Source of the DNA: UBA5239 sp040394635
Lineage (GTDB): Bacteria > Verrucomicrobiota > Lentisphaeria > Victivallales > Victivallaceae
Length of the DNA stretch: 64,000 nucleotides
NCBI GenBank assembly: GCA_040394635.1
Contig: JBEBRW010000023.1
Location: 1-64,000 of the forward strand
Direction of reading: 5' to 3'
Part shown: positions 8,008-16,876 of the stretch, piece by piece
How the letters are laid out: every line of letters begins with the position of its first letter
How positions within the stretch are numbered: position 1 is the stretch's first letter
Translations under genes and position numbers: made by a program
The notes under the pieces: model-generated
Database searches by the model: none
Told to the model about the DNA's origin: nothing
What the model saw: only the letters and a program-made list of their open reading frames with translations

Positions 8008-8856
8008 TTAATTCCAGCCCGATTCGTTTTCGGCCAATACCTGTTTCTTGAAATTGGCGGGCGATTGGCCGATATGCTTTTTGAAGATTTTCGAAAACAC
8101 CTGAACATTGGAGATTCCCACCTCGGCCGTGATCTCGCCGATCGTCAGATCGGTGGTCCGGATCAGGTAGATTGCCCGCTGTACGCGGCGGCGGTTCAGG
8201 TAGACCATGGGCGGCAGCCCCATCTTTTCCTTGAACAGCGCGGATAAATAATTCGGATGCAGCTTGACCTGCCGCCCCAGTTCGGCCAGGGTCAGGTCCT
8301 GCGATAAATTGTTTTCGATGAACGACAGCAAACCGATCATGCCCGATATCTGGCTCGGCGGGCGGTAGTCGGAGAGCAGCCGTAGAAATGGTGTGATCAG
8401 CAGCCGCAATGCGGACTCCGTTTCGAATTTCTCCAAAGGTGTGACTTCCTTATACGGATTGGAATACACGGAAGCCAGCCGCTCGAATAAATGTCCGGCA
8501 ATGACCATGTCATTTTCCGCCAATTCGATTTCCAGGCAGTTGTCGTAAAGCGTGAAGAGATCGAGCTCGCTGTCCAGGATATGGATGTTGAAATGGCTCC
8601 AATACTTGACCAGTTTCTGTTTGCAGCTGAGGTTCACCTGTGCATAAGCCGGGATCAGCAGCATTTTGCCGCGCTGCAAATCATAATGCCTGCCATTGTA
8701 TTCGGCCTCCCCGGAGCCTTCCAGCGGAAAAAACAGGCGGTTCAGCGGAATGATCCGCGAAGCCAGGGAAAAACGGTCCGTGCGCCATTCGGGCCCGAGC
8801 CGCTCATGCCTTGCCACTGAAATCCGGATATCGGTTTTGTCCAGAAAATTGATCAT
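8008..8856 (-). CDS. AraC-family transcriptional regulator, module B
   Basis: 282 residues from the ATG at 8856. The longer reading starts at TTG 8889 and is less likely. An N-terminal cupin-like sensing domain (GRHYDLQRGKMLLIPAYAQV) precedes two C-terminal AraC helix-turn-helix motifs (LTLAELGRQVKLHPNYLSALFK and LTIGEITAEVGISNVQVFSK). It is divergent from the GH29 fucosidase gene, and the shared spacer holds two perfect direct repeats 21 bp apart, the classic binding arrangement for AraC proteins. Activation of the fucosidase operon in response to a sugar is the likely role (inference). Confidence 0.9.
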   Translation of the reverse strand: MINFLDKTDIRISVARHERLGPEWRTDRFSLASRIIPLNRLFFPLEGSGEAEYNGRHYDLQRGKMLLIPAYAQVNLSCKQKLVKYWSHFNIHILDSELDLFTLYDNCLEIELAENDMVIAGHLFERLASVYSNPYKEVTPLEKFETESALRLLITPFLRLLSDYRPPSQISGMIGLLSFIENNLSQDLTLAELGRQVKLHPNYLSALFKEKMGLPPMVYLNRRRVQRAIYLIRTTDLTIGEITAEVGISNVQVFSKIFKKHIGQSPANFKKQVLAENESGWN

Positions 8857-8905
8857 GAGAAATAATAACCGCCGGGGACCGTTTTGCAAGGCAAATCTTA
8901 AAATT

Positions 8906-8945
8906 AGACAACAAATACTTATTTTCAGACAACAAATACTTATTT
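8906..8945. promoter_or_regulatory. Tandem AraC-type operator half-sites
   Basis: The 19-base sequence AGACAACAAATACTTATTT occurs twice without mismatch, at 8906-8924 and 8927-8945. The start-to-start distance is 21 bp, two helical turns, so both copies face the same side of the DNA. They end seven bases before the predicted -35 box of the fucosidase promoter. This matches how AraC-like activators sit on araI-type sites. Confidence 0.75.
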
Positions 8946-8952
8946 ATGGCTA

Positions 8953-8980
8953 TTTACAAAACATGCCGCTCCTGTATAAT
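8953..8980 (+). promoter_or_regulatory. Predicted promoter of the GH29 operon
   Basis: TTTACA (8953-8958), 16 bases and TATAAT (8975-8980). The -35 is imperfect, as expected of an activator-dependent promoter, and lies directly beside the tandem 19-base repeats. Transcription would start near 8987, leaving a leader of about 20 bases with AAAGGAAA before the ATG at 9009. Confidence 0.65.
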
Positions 8981-9008
8981 TAGAATAAGACGTTAAAAGG
9001 AAATACGA

Positions 9009-10268
9009 ATGGAAACAAACTGGTTCACGCAAAGCCGATTCGGCATGTTCATCCACTGGGGCCTGTATTCGCTCCCGGGCGGTTACTGGAAGGGAATGGA
9101 AACCCCCTGGGTCGCCGAGTGGCTGATGCGGAAATTCAAAGTGCCTGCGACCGAATACGAAACGCTGGCCGCGCGGTTCAATCCGGTTCATTTCGACGCC
9201 CGCCGCTGGGTTTCCACGATCCGGGCGGCCGGCATGAAATACCTGATCATCACGGCCAAGCATCACGACGGTTTCGCCATGTTCCATTCGCGCTATGACC
9301 GCTATAATATTGCCGACGCCACCCCGTTCGGACGCGATCCGCTGGCGGAGCTGGCCGGGGAATGCCGCAAGCAGGGAATCCGGCTCGGGTTTTATTATTC
9401 GCAGGATCAGGACTGGCACGAACCGGGCGCCTCCGGCAACGACTGGGATTTCCCGGACAAAACGCCCGCTGCTTTTCAGGCTTATCTGGACGGCAAGGTG
9501 AAAACACAGTTGCGCGAACTCCTGACCAATTATGGCGAGGTGGCCGTGATCTGGTTTGACACGCCGAACACGATCACCCCCGCGCAAAGCGAGGAACTGA
9601 AAGAGTACGTGCACCGCCTGCAGCCCAAATGCCTGGTCAGCGGCCGCATCGGCAACGGCAAGGGCGATTACACGTCGCTGGGCGACAATCAGCTTCCCGA
9701 TTATCCGGCGGAGACCCCGTGCGAGGGCCTCGGCACCATGAACGAAAGCTGGGGCTACAAGCCATACGATCACCACTATCGGAGCACCGCCGAACTGCTG
9801 CGGATACTGGCGAATATGATCAGCAAAAACACCAATTATCTGCTGAATGTCGGCCCGGACGCGCTTGGCCGTTTTCCCGCTCCGGCTTTGCTGCGGCTGC
9901 GGCGGATCGGTGATTTCATGCAGGTCAATAACGAAGCGGTGTACGGTTGCGGAGCCTGCGGCATCATCTTCCCGGTCACCTTTCCGTGGGGCTGCATCAC
10001 CGCCAACGAACGGGCCATATACCTGTGGATTTTCCGCAAGAACGGGCCGGAAATCATCATTTACGGGATTCGCAACAAAATCACCGGTTCATCCATTATC
10101 GGACATCCCGGCAAACCGGCTTTTGAGCAGACATCCAACCGCAAAATGGATTATCACAAGCTGACGCTGAGCATGCCTGTCGGGCTGCGTTATCCGTTTG
10201 TCATCAAACTGAGCCTGGACGGCAAGCTGAACGTGAACAGTAAAAGTTATTTTTCATCGGATTTTTAA
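9009..10268 (+). CDS. Alpha-L-fucosidase, GH29 family
   Basis: 419 residues. It opens with WFTQSRFGMFIHWGLYSLPG and contains YLIITAKHHDGFAMF, both hallmarks of GH29. The predicted nucleophile is Asp184 in VIWFDTP. MNESWGY and LLNVGPDALG are also typical of the family. There is no signal peptide, so it probably acts in the cytoplasm on imported fucosides. AAAGGAAA lies upstream of the ATG. It is followed after 26 bases by a pseudopilin and then a secreted protein, in one operon. GH29 also contains rare other specificities, so fucose is likely but not proven. Confidence 0.92.
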   Translation: METNWFTQSRFGMFIHWGLYSLPGGYWKGMETPWVAEWLMRKFKVPATEYETLAARFNPVHFDARRWVSTIRAAGMKYLIITAKHHDGFAMFHSRYDRYNIADATPFGRDPLAELAGECRKQGIRLGFYYSQDQDWHEPGASGNDWDFPDKTPAAFQAYLDGKVKTQLRELLTNYGEVAVIWFDTPNTITPAQSEELKEYVHRLQPKCLVSGRIGNGKGDYTSLGDNQLPDYPAETPCEGLGTMNESWGYKPYDHHYRSTAELLRILANMISKNTNYLLNVGPDALGRFPAPALLRLRRIGDFMQVNNEAVYGCGACGIIFPVTFPWGCITANERAIYLWIFRKNGPEIIIYGIRNKITGSSIIGHPGKPAFEQTSNRKMDYHKLTLSMPVGLRYPFVIKLSLDGKLNVNSKSYFSSDF

Positions 10269-10294
10269 CCAAACTACAGACAATGGAGGCTAAC

Positions 10295-10996
10295 ATGAAA
10301 AAACGATTCACACTTATCGAACTCCTCGTTGTGATCGCGATCATCGCGATTCTGGCGGCCATGCTGCTGCCGGCCCTGAACAAGGCCCGGGAACGTGGCA
10401 AAGCTACCCAATGCATCAATAACCAGAAACAGGTAAACCTGAGCATATCTCAGTACCGTATGGATTTCGAAGACTGGTTTTGGAGTCCGCATAACGGCGA
10501 CACAAGTGAAGCCAATCCACTATGGTCCTTGAAATTGAAACGAGAAAAATATCTTTCGGATTTAAAAATCGCACAGTGTACCGGCTGGAATGTGGCCCCG
10601 AACCCCAGTGACTGGGTGGCCGCGGAATCCTACGGGGCTACGATTACTACACTCACGCCGGGTGCTATTAATTTCAAAGGCAAGTGGTGGTATACCAATT
10701 ATTATGGCGTGCACAGGCAGCCATCCCATGTCGTTTATATTGCCTGCAGCCGTACGAAAGGCAGTGCACCGATTTTTCAGACGAGCAGATTATCCTACAA
10801 GGTGGATGCTTATCATGGCGCAATTCACCTGATCCATCTGAAACGTGCGAATGGTATTTTTATGGACGGTCATGTGGAAGCCATGTCTGAAACGCAAATT
10901 CGCAAAAGTGAATTCTATTGGTCGGGATGGGACGGAAAATACCTTGACGCCGTAGTGAATGCCATGTATCCCAATGTTTCCGGCAATGGATTTTAA
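10295..10996 (+). CDS. Type II secretion/type IV pilin-like pseudopilin, module B
   Basis: 233 residues from the ATG at 10295, chosen because GGAGG ends five bases before it. An ATG at 10283 precedes the GGAGG. Leader MKKR, then FTLIELLVVIAIIAILAAML and LPALNKARERGKATQCINNQKQV. The C terminus carries the H-x9-D-G motif (His followed by LKRANGIFM and DGHVEAM). The residue before Phe is Arg, not Gly. It sits between the cytoplasmic GH29 and a secreted protein with a carbohydrate-binding-like end, 27 bases upstream of the latter. Confidence 0.87.
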   Translation: MKKRFTLIELLVVIAIIAILAAMLLPALNKARERGKATQCINNQKQVNLSISQYRMDFEDWFWSPHNGDTSEANPLWSLKLKREKYLSDLKIAQCTGWNVAPNPSDWVAAESYGATITTLTPGAINFKGKWWYTNYYGVHRQPSHVVYIACSRTKGSAPIFQTSRLSYKVDAYHGAIHLIHLKRANGIFMDGHVEAMSETQIRKSEFYWSGWDGKYLDAVVNAMYPNVSGNGF

Positions 10997-11023
10997 TTCG
11001 AATATCAATAAAAGGACCGTATC

Positions 11024-12307
11024 ATGCTGAAAAAAATCTCTATTTTAATTTTGCTCGCCGCTGCAGTTTTTGCTTATGCGGAAAATCCATTGGGGGGACA
11101 ACCCAACAAGAAACTGATTCGCTTTGGTTGGGAAGATATTACTGCCTCCAGTTTGTTGCAAAAAGTCAAGATATTCGAAGAACGTTCGCCTTTTGACGGG
11201 GTCGGCATTCTTCTTCAGGGCAAAATCCCGGACAGCAAAACAGTAGTAACGCCACGTTTTATTTTCGATACCAAAAATCCGTGGCAATACGAATGGTTTC
11301 AGGACGATGTGGAGAAACTCAAAAAAGTCAAATTCACTAAATTTACCGATAACTTCCTGTATGCTTCATCCCGTCCCGGTGGCGCGGATTGGTTTGACGA
11401 CGAAGCCTGGGCGGTTGTCGTCAATAACTTCAGAATCATGGCTAGGATCGCCAGGGAAACCGGCTGCAAGGGCATTACCTTTGACCCCGAACATTATGCG
11501 GCCAACTCCAAAACCCAATTCGACTACAGCCCCCTGACCGGACATTCCTGGGATGAGACCTGGGAGAAAGCGTGTCAGCGCGGACGCGAGGTTGCCTCAG
11601 CCATTTCCGCAGAATATCCGGAATGCAAATTCATGGGATTCTTCTGGCTCAGCTATGCTTATGACGGCGCAATGTCGCGCAACCCTTACGAAGCCATGGC
11701 ACATCATGCCAAGGGATTATATGTCGCATTCATCAATGGCATGTACGACAATTGCGGCGCCATGAGTTTTGTCGACGGTTACGAAGAACATGGCTATCTC
11801 TCTAAAATACCGGAGGATTACCAGCAGATTGTTTACCGTTACCAGAAAATTCTGCCGAAATTGCTGACACCGGAAAACCGTCTCAAATATCATGCGAAAA
11901 CTTCACTCGCCATAGCGGTATATCTGGACGGATATTTCATTACCCCCAACACGACTCACTGGAATATGATGCCGGGCGTGCCGCTGGAAAATGTCGAAGA
12001 ACGTTTTGCCTTATTGACCCGCAATATGAAACTGGCTTTTGAGGCCGCCGATGAATATGTCTGGATATGGGAAGAACGCGGCAGCTTCTGGCCCCGTTAC
12101 AATATGACGGTTCATAACTACAAGGTCAAACTGTGGGAACAGCACGTTCCCGGCATTACTGAAATGTTCCGTACTGTGAAAGACCCGCGTCCGGCCGCCG
12201 CCGTACGTGTTGCAAGGAAAAGAAATACAACCTGGTTCGCAACGGCGACTTTGAAAATCTCAACCCGCATTGGAATCAGCCGTCGGCAGACGGACATCAG
12301 CCCATGA
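11024..12307 (+). CDS. Secreted protein of unknown function, N-terminal part of a frameshifted gene
   Basis: 427 residues as read. Signal peptide at residues 1-19 (MLKKISILILLAAAVFAYA). The body has alternating helices and strands with acidic motifs such as GCKGITFDPEHY and FMGFFWLSYAYDG, suggestive of a TIM-barrel glycosidase, but I do not recognise a family. The last 20-30 residues (after VRVARK) look out of frame. The other frame reads KKYNLVRNGDFENLNPHWN, a classic start of a carbohydrate-binding domain, and runs into the next reading frame. The original gene was therefore probably 11024-12777, with a one-base deletion in the A-rich stretch at 12214-12225 or a sequencing error there. Confidence 0.7.
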   Translation: MLKKISILILLAAAVFAYAENPLGGQPNKKLIRFGWEDITASSLLQKVKIFEERSPFDGVGILLQGKIPDSKTVVTPRFIFDTKNPWQYEWFQDDVEKLKKVKFTKFTDNFLYASSRPGGADWFDDEAWAVVVNNFRIMARIARETGCKGITFDPEHYAANSKTQFDYSPLTGHSWDETWEKACQRGREVASAISAEYPECKFMGFFWLSYAYDGAMSRNPYEAMAHHAKGLYVAFINGMYDNCGAMSFVDGYEEHGYLSKIPEDYQQIVYRYQKILPKLLTPENRLKYHAKTSLAIAVYLDGYFITPNTTHWNMMPGVPLENVEERFALLTRNMKLAFEAADEYVWIWEERGSFWPRYNMTVHNYKVKLWEQHVPGITEMFRTVKDPRPAAAVRVARKRNTTWFATATLKISTRIGISRRQTDISP

Positions 12308-12777
12308 ATGTTTATGGCTGGTCCTACTGGAGTGCCGACAAAGAAACCCCTGCCTTGAAAATCGAACCCGGCGCAGGAATAAAAGGTTCTCACGCGCTCT
12401 CTGGCGCAAGTGTCCTGAAAACGGCGGTGGCCAGTCAGAAAATCTCAGTCAAACCCGGCGAACACTATCTGGTCCGGGGTTATGCCCGTACGGAGGGTAA
12501 CGGCAAAGCGCAGATGCGGATATTCTGGCAGCATCTGCCCGGCAAATGGCTTTGGGATAATCTGACGCCGATCATTACGCTCAATGCTGAACCTGGCCCT
12601 GACGGCTGGATGGAATTCCTGGAATACGTGGTGATTCCTCCCCGTATTACGGACATGGGGATCATTTTGGATTTTCCCCCGTTGCGCTCGGGGGTAGATA
12701 AGGTGTATTATGATAATATCCAGGCATACAAGATAAGTGAGGCGCCAGCCAATACTCAGCCTGAAGCAAAACCTTAG
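12304..12777 (+). CDS. C-terminal carbohydrate-binding-like part of the same frameshifted gene
   Basis: 157 residues from the first ATG, but the frame is open and protein-like upstream to about 12214 (NLVRNGDFENLNPHWN). It forms a jelly-roll-like module: KTAVASQKISVKPGEHYLVRG, then QMRIFWQHLPG, ending VYYDNIQAYKISEA. That pattern is typical of CBM4/9-type domains. The ATG overlaps the stop of the preceding frame as ATGA, which could be mistaken for a normal coupled gene pair. The family-like residues in front of it argue for a broken single gene. Confidence 0.6.
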   Translation: MNVYGWSYWSADKETPALKIEPGAGIKGSHALSGASVLKTAVASQKISVKPGEHYLVRGYARTEGNGKAQMRIFWQHLPGKWLWDNLTPIITLNAEPGPDGWMEFLEYVVIPPRITDMGIILDFPPLRSGVDKVYYDNIQAYKISEAPANTQPEAKP

Positions 12778-12782
12778 AGAAA

Positions 12783-15233
12783 TCATTTGACCCGGTAATA
12801 GATCAGGCGGGCGGTGCGCGGCTCGGCGATCTGCAGCGGAAGACCCTTTGCTATGAGCTCATGGCCGGTGATTGACTGCGGCGCAAAGGAGTTGTCGGCG
12901 TCTTCGAGCAAGTATTCACGATCCGGGTCGAGGCCGCGCAGGCGAAAGCTGCCGGCGCTGTACAAACTGTTTGCACCGCGGAAGACGGTGACAATGCCTC
13001 GGCCGAGGTCCGGCCGGTCGAACTGCATCACCGTCCAGGCACCAGCGTCCTCCGCGTGAAACGCCGAAATCTCATAATAATCGCCGGTGAAACATTCCCG
13101 GGCGCGTTTGTATTCCTCCAGGTGCTTTTTCAGCCACTCATGCGGGTACGGCATATCGAGTTTGTTGGCCACATAGGTGAAATAATGCACCACCATGCCC
13201 GGCCCCATCGACGCCCGGAAATTATAGGTGTCGCCTCCCTGCTGGTCCTGTGTGCCGAAGCTGAACAGCGGCAGGTATTCGGAGAGCCCGGCAACGTGGG
13301 TCAACTGCCACTCCGGATCGAAGCCCGGGAAGCACTCCATATCGCACGCCCACAGCGGAGTGCTGTAGCGCATCAGTCTATAATCCAGCCGCCGTCCGCC
13401 GCCCGCACAGTTATCGATCATCAGGTGAGGGAATTTTTCGCGCAGCGAATGCCAGAGTTTATAGAGCCCGGCCACGTAGCGGATTTCGGTTATCCCCCGG
13501 CGGTCCGGCGCATCGTTAAGCCGCCACGCTTCCAGCGGCGAAATATTGAAATCCTGCCGGAACCAGTCCAGCGAATTTTCTTCGATCAGGTCCGCAATGG
13601 TATCGAAACAATATTGCCAGGCATCGGGATCGCCCAGGTTCAGCAAACTGTTGTCGCCGATCGACGGCGCACAGAGGTAGCGCTCCGGGTGTTCCCGGAA
13701 ATTACAGCAGTTTTTGACCGCGCGCTCCGGCTCCATCCACAGCAATTGTTTCATTCCGGCGGCATGGCTGGCGGCGGCGACTTTTTTCAGTTTATCCGGC
13801 AGGATGGACGGGTTGAAAACCCAGTCGCCGGTATTCGAGCCCCAGGTCGAATCGAATTCGCTGAGACTGTACGATCCGGGCGGGCCGTACCAGCCGGCGT
13901 CGATCCAATGGCATTCGAACGGAATTTCACGCTCGGCGATGTTGGCGATGCGCTGCAGGTGCTCATCCTCGGTCATGCCGCCCCAGCTGATCACGCAGAT
14001 GGGCGGAGTCGCCACCTTGCCGTCGATACGCGCCGCGACCTTCTCCAGAATGAAGCGCCGCCACAGATTCACGCCCCGCTCGCGCCCGCCGCCCTGCGTA
14101 CTGAGCACCACCACGGAAGGCAGCTCGATCCGCTCACCCGGCTCCAGCACCGTGTCGATCGATTCGATCCCGGCGTCAACCCCGACGAGCGGCGAAGCTC
14201 CATCCGCTTTGACCCGCGCACTCCATTGCCCGGCCCAGCCGACCGCGAACCGGATATTGTTTTCGCCGTCGGTCAGGTCGAAGCACGGCAGCCAGTCCAC
14301 CGAGGGCTTGCCGTCGGTGCCGCCGAAACAATATTCCGCCTCATGATCAAGCACCGCCTGTTCGCGGAAAAATACGTCGTGAAACGCTTCGGGCATTGGA
14401 GCACTCAAATTGAACGACCCTTTTTGCCGGCACAGCGTCAAAACCTTTCTCGATATCACCGATACCGCCAGCGACCGCACATTGCGAAGCTTGCCGCTGG
14501 CTTTGGCAGAGGGATTTTCAAACGCCAGATTCGCCTCAAACAACGGTAAATCGCGGTACAACTTGACCGTCAGCATCATCTGCAGCGATTCACTGCCGCC
14601 GCTAAACGTAAATAAGGTATGGTCATCCAATTCCTCCTCGCTGCGCTGCCATGGATTGCGGCGGAAAAAATCCATCGCGCTCATACCGTCGTACTCGAAA
14701 TCCACCGGCGGCATTGCCGGAAACAGCCCGGTATGTACCTCCCCAATCCGAATCATCCTGCCGGAAACAGTTTCCACTACCGGCTCGCACCAGTCGACAT
14801 TAGCCAGCCCGATACCATCCAATGTTCGGGCCGTCAGCTCAAATGTCCGGGCGCCGTTTAAATCGATCTCACACAATACAGGAGCCGAGTCAATGGTCAG
14901 CGGCGGTGACTGATAAATTTCTTTTCCGTCCACTTCAATACCGAAGATAATTCGCGGCTTCCTGGCATTTTCCCGTGTGGCCCGGTTGCAGTCTACTCCG
15001 ATCACGGCGCGAAACGATTTCAGGGGTTCCGTCGCGCTGACCCGGAGCCGGCTGTTTGCATGGGTGCCCAGCCCGAATTCATAGTCTTTGCCGCTCAAAT
15101 TCAGCGGACCGTCTTTGGTCAGGTTTTCACTGTAGCAGAGTTTGCCCCAGCCCTGCTCCAATACCTCGATATCCAACCTGGAATTATCCGTTCCCCGGAG
15201 CCAATTGCGCAATCGTTCAATTTCATTGTTCAT
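12783..15233 (-). CDS. Alpha-galactosidase, GH36 family, with N-terminal NPCBM domain
   Basis: 816 residues from the ATG at 15233, preceded by AGAAGGG. The reading from 15272 adds 13 unrelated residues. Residues about 10-140 resemble an NPCBM carbohydrate-binding domain (YEFGLGTHANSRLRV, ending GLANVDW). A GH36 catalytic core follows: HWIDAGWYG, LLWMEPERA, nucleophile Asp561 in WFRQDFN, IDNCAGGGRRLDYRLM, and probable acid/base Asp631 in LWACDME. No signal peptide, so probably cytoplasmic. It removes terminal alpha-galactose from oligosaccharides or galactomannan fragments. It is divergent from an AraC regulator gene across a spacer with 21-bp-spaced repeats. Confidence 0.9.
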   Translation of the reverse strand: MNNEIERLRNWLRGTDNSRLDIEVLEQGWGKLCYSENLTKDGPLNLSGKDYEFGLGTHANSRLRVSATEPLKSFRAVIGVDCNRATRENARKPRIIFGIEVDGKEIYQSPPLTIDSAPVLCEIDLNGARTFELTARTLDGIGLANVDWCEPVVETVSGRMIRIGEVHTGLFPAMPPVDFEYDGMSAMDFFRRNPWQRSEEELDDHTLFTFSGGSESLQMMLTVKLYRDLPLFEANLAFENPSAKASGKLRNVRSLAVSVISRKVLTLCRQKGSFNLSAPMPEAFHDVFFREQAVLDHEAEYCFGGTDGKPSVDWLPCFDLTDGENNIRFAVGWAGQWSARVKADGASPLVGVDAGIESIDTVLEPGERIELPSVVVLSTQGGGRERGVNLWRRFILEKVAARIDGKVATPPICVISWGGMTEDEHLQRIANIAEREIPFECHWIDAGWYGPPGSYSLSEFDSTWGSNTGDWVFNPSILPDKLKKVAAASHAAGMKQLLWMEPERAVKNCCNFREHPERYLCAPSIGDNSLLNLGDPDAWQYCFDTIADLIEENSLDWFRQDFNISPLEAWRLNDAPDRRGITEIRYVAGLYKLWHSLREKFPHLMIDNCAGGGRRLDYRLMRYSTPLWACDMECFPGFDPEWQLTHVAGLSEYLPLFSFGTQDQQGGDTYNFRASMGPGMVVHYFTYVANKLDMPYPHEWLKKHLEEYKRARECFTGDYYEISAFHAEDAGAWTVMQFDRPDLGRGIVTVFRGANSLYSAGSFRLRGLDPDREYLLEDADNSFAPQSITGHELIAKGLPLQIAEPRTARLIYYRVK

Positions 15234-15260
15234 AACTGTACCCTTCTGGTTTTGGGTTTT

Positions 15261-15320
15261 ATTATACAACATGCTTGCAATTTCAGCTATGTAAGATATT
15301 GTTTAAAATATGTAATAAAT
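15261..15320. promoter_or_regulatory. GH36/AraC divergent control region with 21-bp-spaced direct repeats
   Basis: TATAAT is present for the minus-strand GH36 gene (15261-15266) with no good -35 box. Just upstream of it, 15280-15299 and 15301-15320 are direct repeats matching at 14 of 20 positions (shared core TATGTAA), spaced 21 bp start to start. The nearer copy overlaps the -35 position, the layout of an AraC-type class II activator site. Confidence 0.5.
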
Positions 15321-15339
15321 CACTTTTCTATGAGTTTTC

Positions 15340-16179
15340 ATGGCAAATATTATGGAATTATCCGGTATTACGGTTCTGAATTTTGAATTCTTCAGCGGCG
15401 ATGTCACGCCGATAGCGGCGGATCATTGTACCGGCTGGCGGCAGCTGCCGTTTTACGTGCTGGTCAATAACCACGGTACTTTCAGCAAAGTGGAGACGCC
15501 GGAGAAAAACTACCGGGTCAACGACGGCGAAAGTTATGTGTTGCAGCCGAACCGCCTCCACCGGCTGACGACCCTCGGCGGCGATGCACCGGTTTCGATT
15601 TGGTGCCATTTCCGGCTGACACTGTATCAGGGAATCGATTTCGTTGAATTCTTCGAGCTGCCCGATAAATTCAAGCCGCCGGTGTCGGACCGCATCCGCG
15701 AATACTGCCGCGTACTGGTCTCGGACAAACCTGCCGACCCGCTGCTCCGGCTGCTGCACCTGAAAACCGCCGGGTTCACGCTTGCAAATGAGATTCTGCG
15801 GCATTGCACGCAGCGTTCCGGGGCCGATGAGAAAATCAGTTTGTTGAACCGTCTGTCACCGGCGATCGACTACATGAGCCGCCATTACCGCAGCCGCCCG
15901 TGTCTGGGGGAAGTGGCGCGCCGGGTCAATCTCTCCGAATCGCGCTTTACGGTGCTGTTCAAACAAATCATGCACGTTTCGCCGGGCGAATACTGGCAGT
16001 CGCTGCGGATGATGAAGGCGCAGGAAATGCTCTACCGGGCGGAGTCGACCGTCGAGGAAACGGCGGCGGAACTGGGTTTTTACGACGTTTTCCACTTCAG
16101 CCGCCAGTACAAGAAAAAATTCGGCATGACCCCGGCGGAGTTCCTGCGCCGCCGCCTGCGCAGCGATTCGCCGTTCTAG
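15340..16179 (+). CDS. AraC-family transcriptional regulator
   Basis: 279 residues. An N-terminal cupin-type effector domain (HGTFSKVETPEKNYRVNDG, YVLQPNRLHRL) precedes the C-terminal double helix-turn-helix: CLGEVARRVNLSESRFTVLF and TVEETAAELGFYDVFHFSRQ, ending KKKFGMTPAEFLRRR. It is divergent from the GH36 alpha-galactosidase and probably activates it. The ribosome site is weak, so a start four codons later (ATG at 15352) is possible. The following small secreted protein gene lies 66 bases downstream. Confidence 0.9.
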   Translation: MANIMELSGITVLNFEFFSGDVTPIAADHCTGWRQLPFYVLVNNHGTFSKVETPEKNYRVNDGESYVLQPNRLHRLTTLGGDAPVSIWCHFRLTLYQGIDFVEFFELPDKFKPPVSDRIREYCRVLVSDKPADPLLRLLHLKTAGFTLANEILRHCTQRSGADEKISLLNRLSPAIDYMSRHYRSRPCLGEVARRVNLSESRFTVLFKQIMHVSPGEYWQSLRMMKAQEMLYRAESTVEETAAELGFYDVFHFSRQYKKKFGMTPAEFLRRRLRSDSPF

Positions 16180-16245
16180 CAAAGTTGATTTCTGTAATTG
16201 CGGTGCTAATGTAAAGTATCTACACCAAATCAAGGAGGTTGAGTT

Positions 16246-16788
16246 ATGAAATTTGCTGGAATCATTGCAATGCTGCTGATGGGATGCGCGGTATTTGCCG
16301 GCGACATCAAGATCAACGGAGAGTTCAAACAGGTCAAGGATGGCGCGGCGGTCGGTTGGGTTCAGAACAAAGGCGAATGGGCCAAGCCCTACGGTACCGT
16401 CAAACTCATTCAGATCACCGAAGCCGATGGCGATGTGGAAAATGCGCTTCAGGTGACCAGTACCGAACAGCGGACGGACGTATATTTCGGCACCAACTTT
16501 CCGGCCAGGGCCGGTGAGATTTATGAAATTGAAGCCAAGGTCAAAGGTACCGGCAGTATCAGGCTGGGCTTTTACGTCTACGACGAAAAAGGCGGCTTTA
16601 TCGGCAACCAATCCCTGGTTCACAAGGTAAGTGCCGATTTCAAAGAGCACAAAGTCAAAATTGACGTGAAAGACGTTCAGCCGAAAGAAGGAGATCTGAA
16701 GAAAGCCGCGAGCATCCGTTTCTACTTCAGTTCCGAAGCCAATTCCGACATCATCGTCAAAGAAATCGAAGTCGACAAAGAAGACTGA
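16246..16788 (+). CDS. Small secreted protein with carbohydrate-binding-like fold
   Basis: 180 residues. A strong AAGGAGG precedes the ATG. Signal peptide at residues 1-18 (MKFAGIIAMLLMGCAVFA). The rest reads like a single jelly-roll domain: INGEFKQVKDGAAVGWVQNKG, VYFGTNFPARAGEIYEIEAKVKG, GSIRLGFYVYDEKGGF, and IIVKEIEVDKED at the end. Such free-standing modules resemble the sugar-binding domains attached to secreted glycosidases, but no catalytic residues are evident. It is followed by a clear terminator. Binding of a polysaccharide outside the cytoplasm is inference. Confidence 0.75.
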   Translation: MKFAGIIAMLLMGCAVFAGDIKINGEFKQVKDGAAVGWVQNKGEWAKPYGTVKLIQITEADGDVENALQVTSTEQRTDVYFGTNFPARAGEIYEIEAKVKGTGSIRLGFYVYDEKGGFIGNQSLVHKVSADFKEHKVKIDVKDVQPKEGDLKKAASIRFYFSSEANSDIIVKEIEVDKED

Positions 16789-16818
16789 TCCTTTTTTCTA
16801 TCCGCAAAAACACGAAAG

Positions 16819-16858
16819 CCATTGACGGTTGATTTCGGCCGTCAATGGAATTTTTTTT
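16819..16858 (+). terminator. Rho-independent terminator
   Basis: A perfect 10-base-pair stem, CCATTGACGG (16819-16828) against CCGTCAATGG (16839-16848), with a 10-base loop, then AA and eight T residues (16851-16858). It ends the small secreted protein gene 30 bases after its stop codon and separates it from the convergent glycosidase operon. Confidence 0.9.
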
Positions 16859-16876
16859 GAAGATTAAGAATTACGG

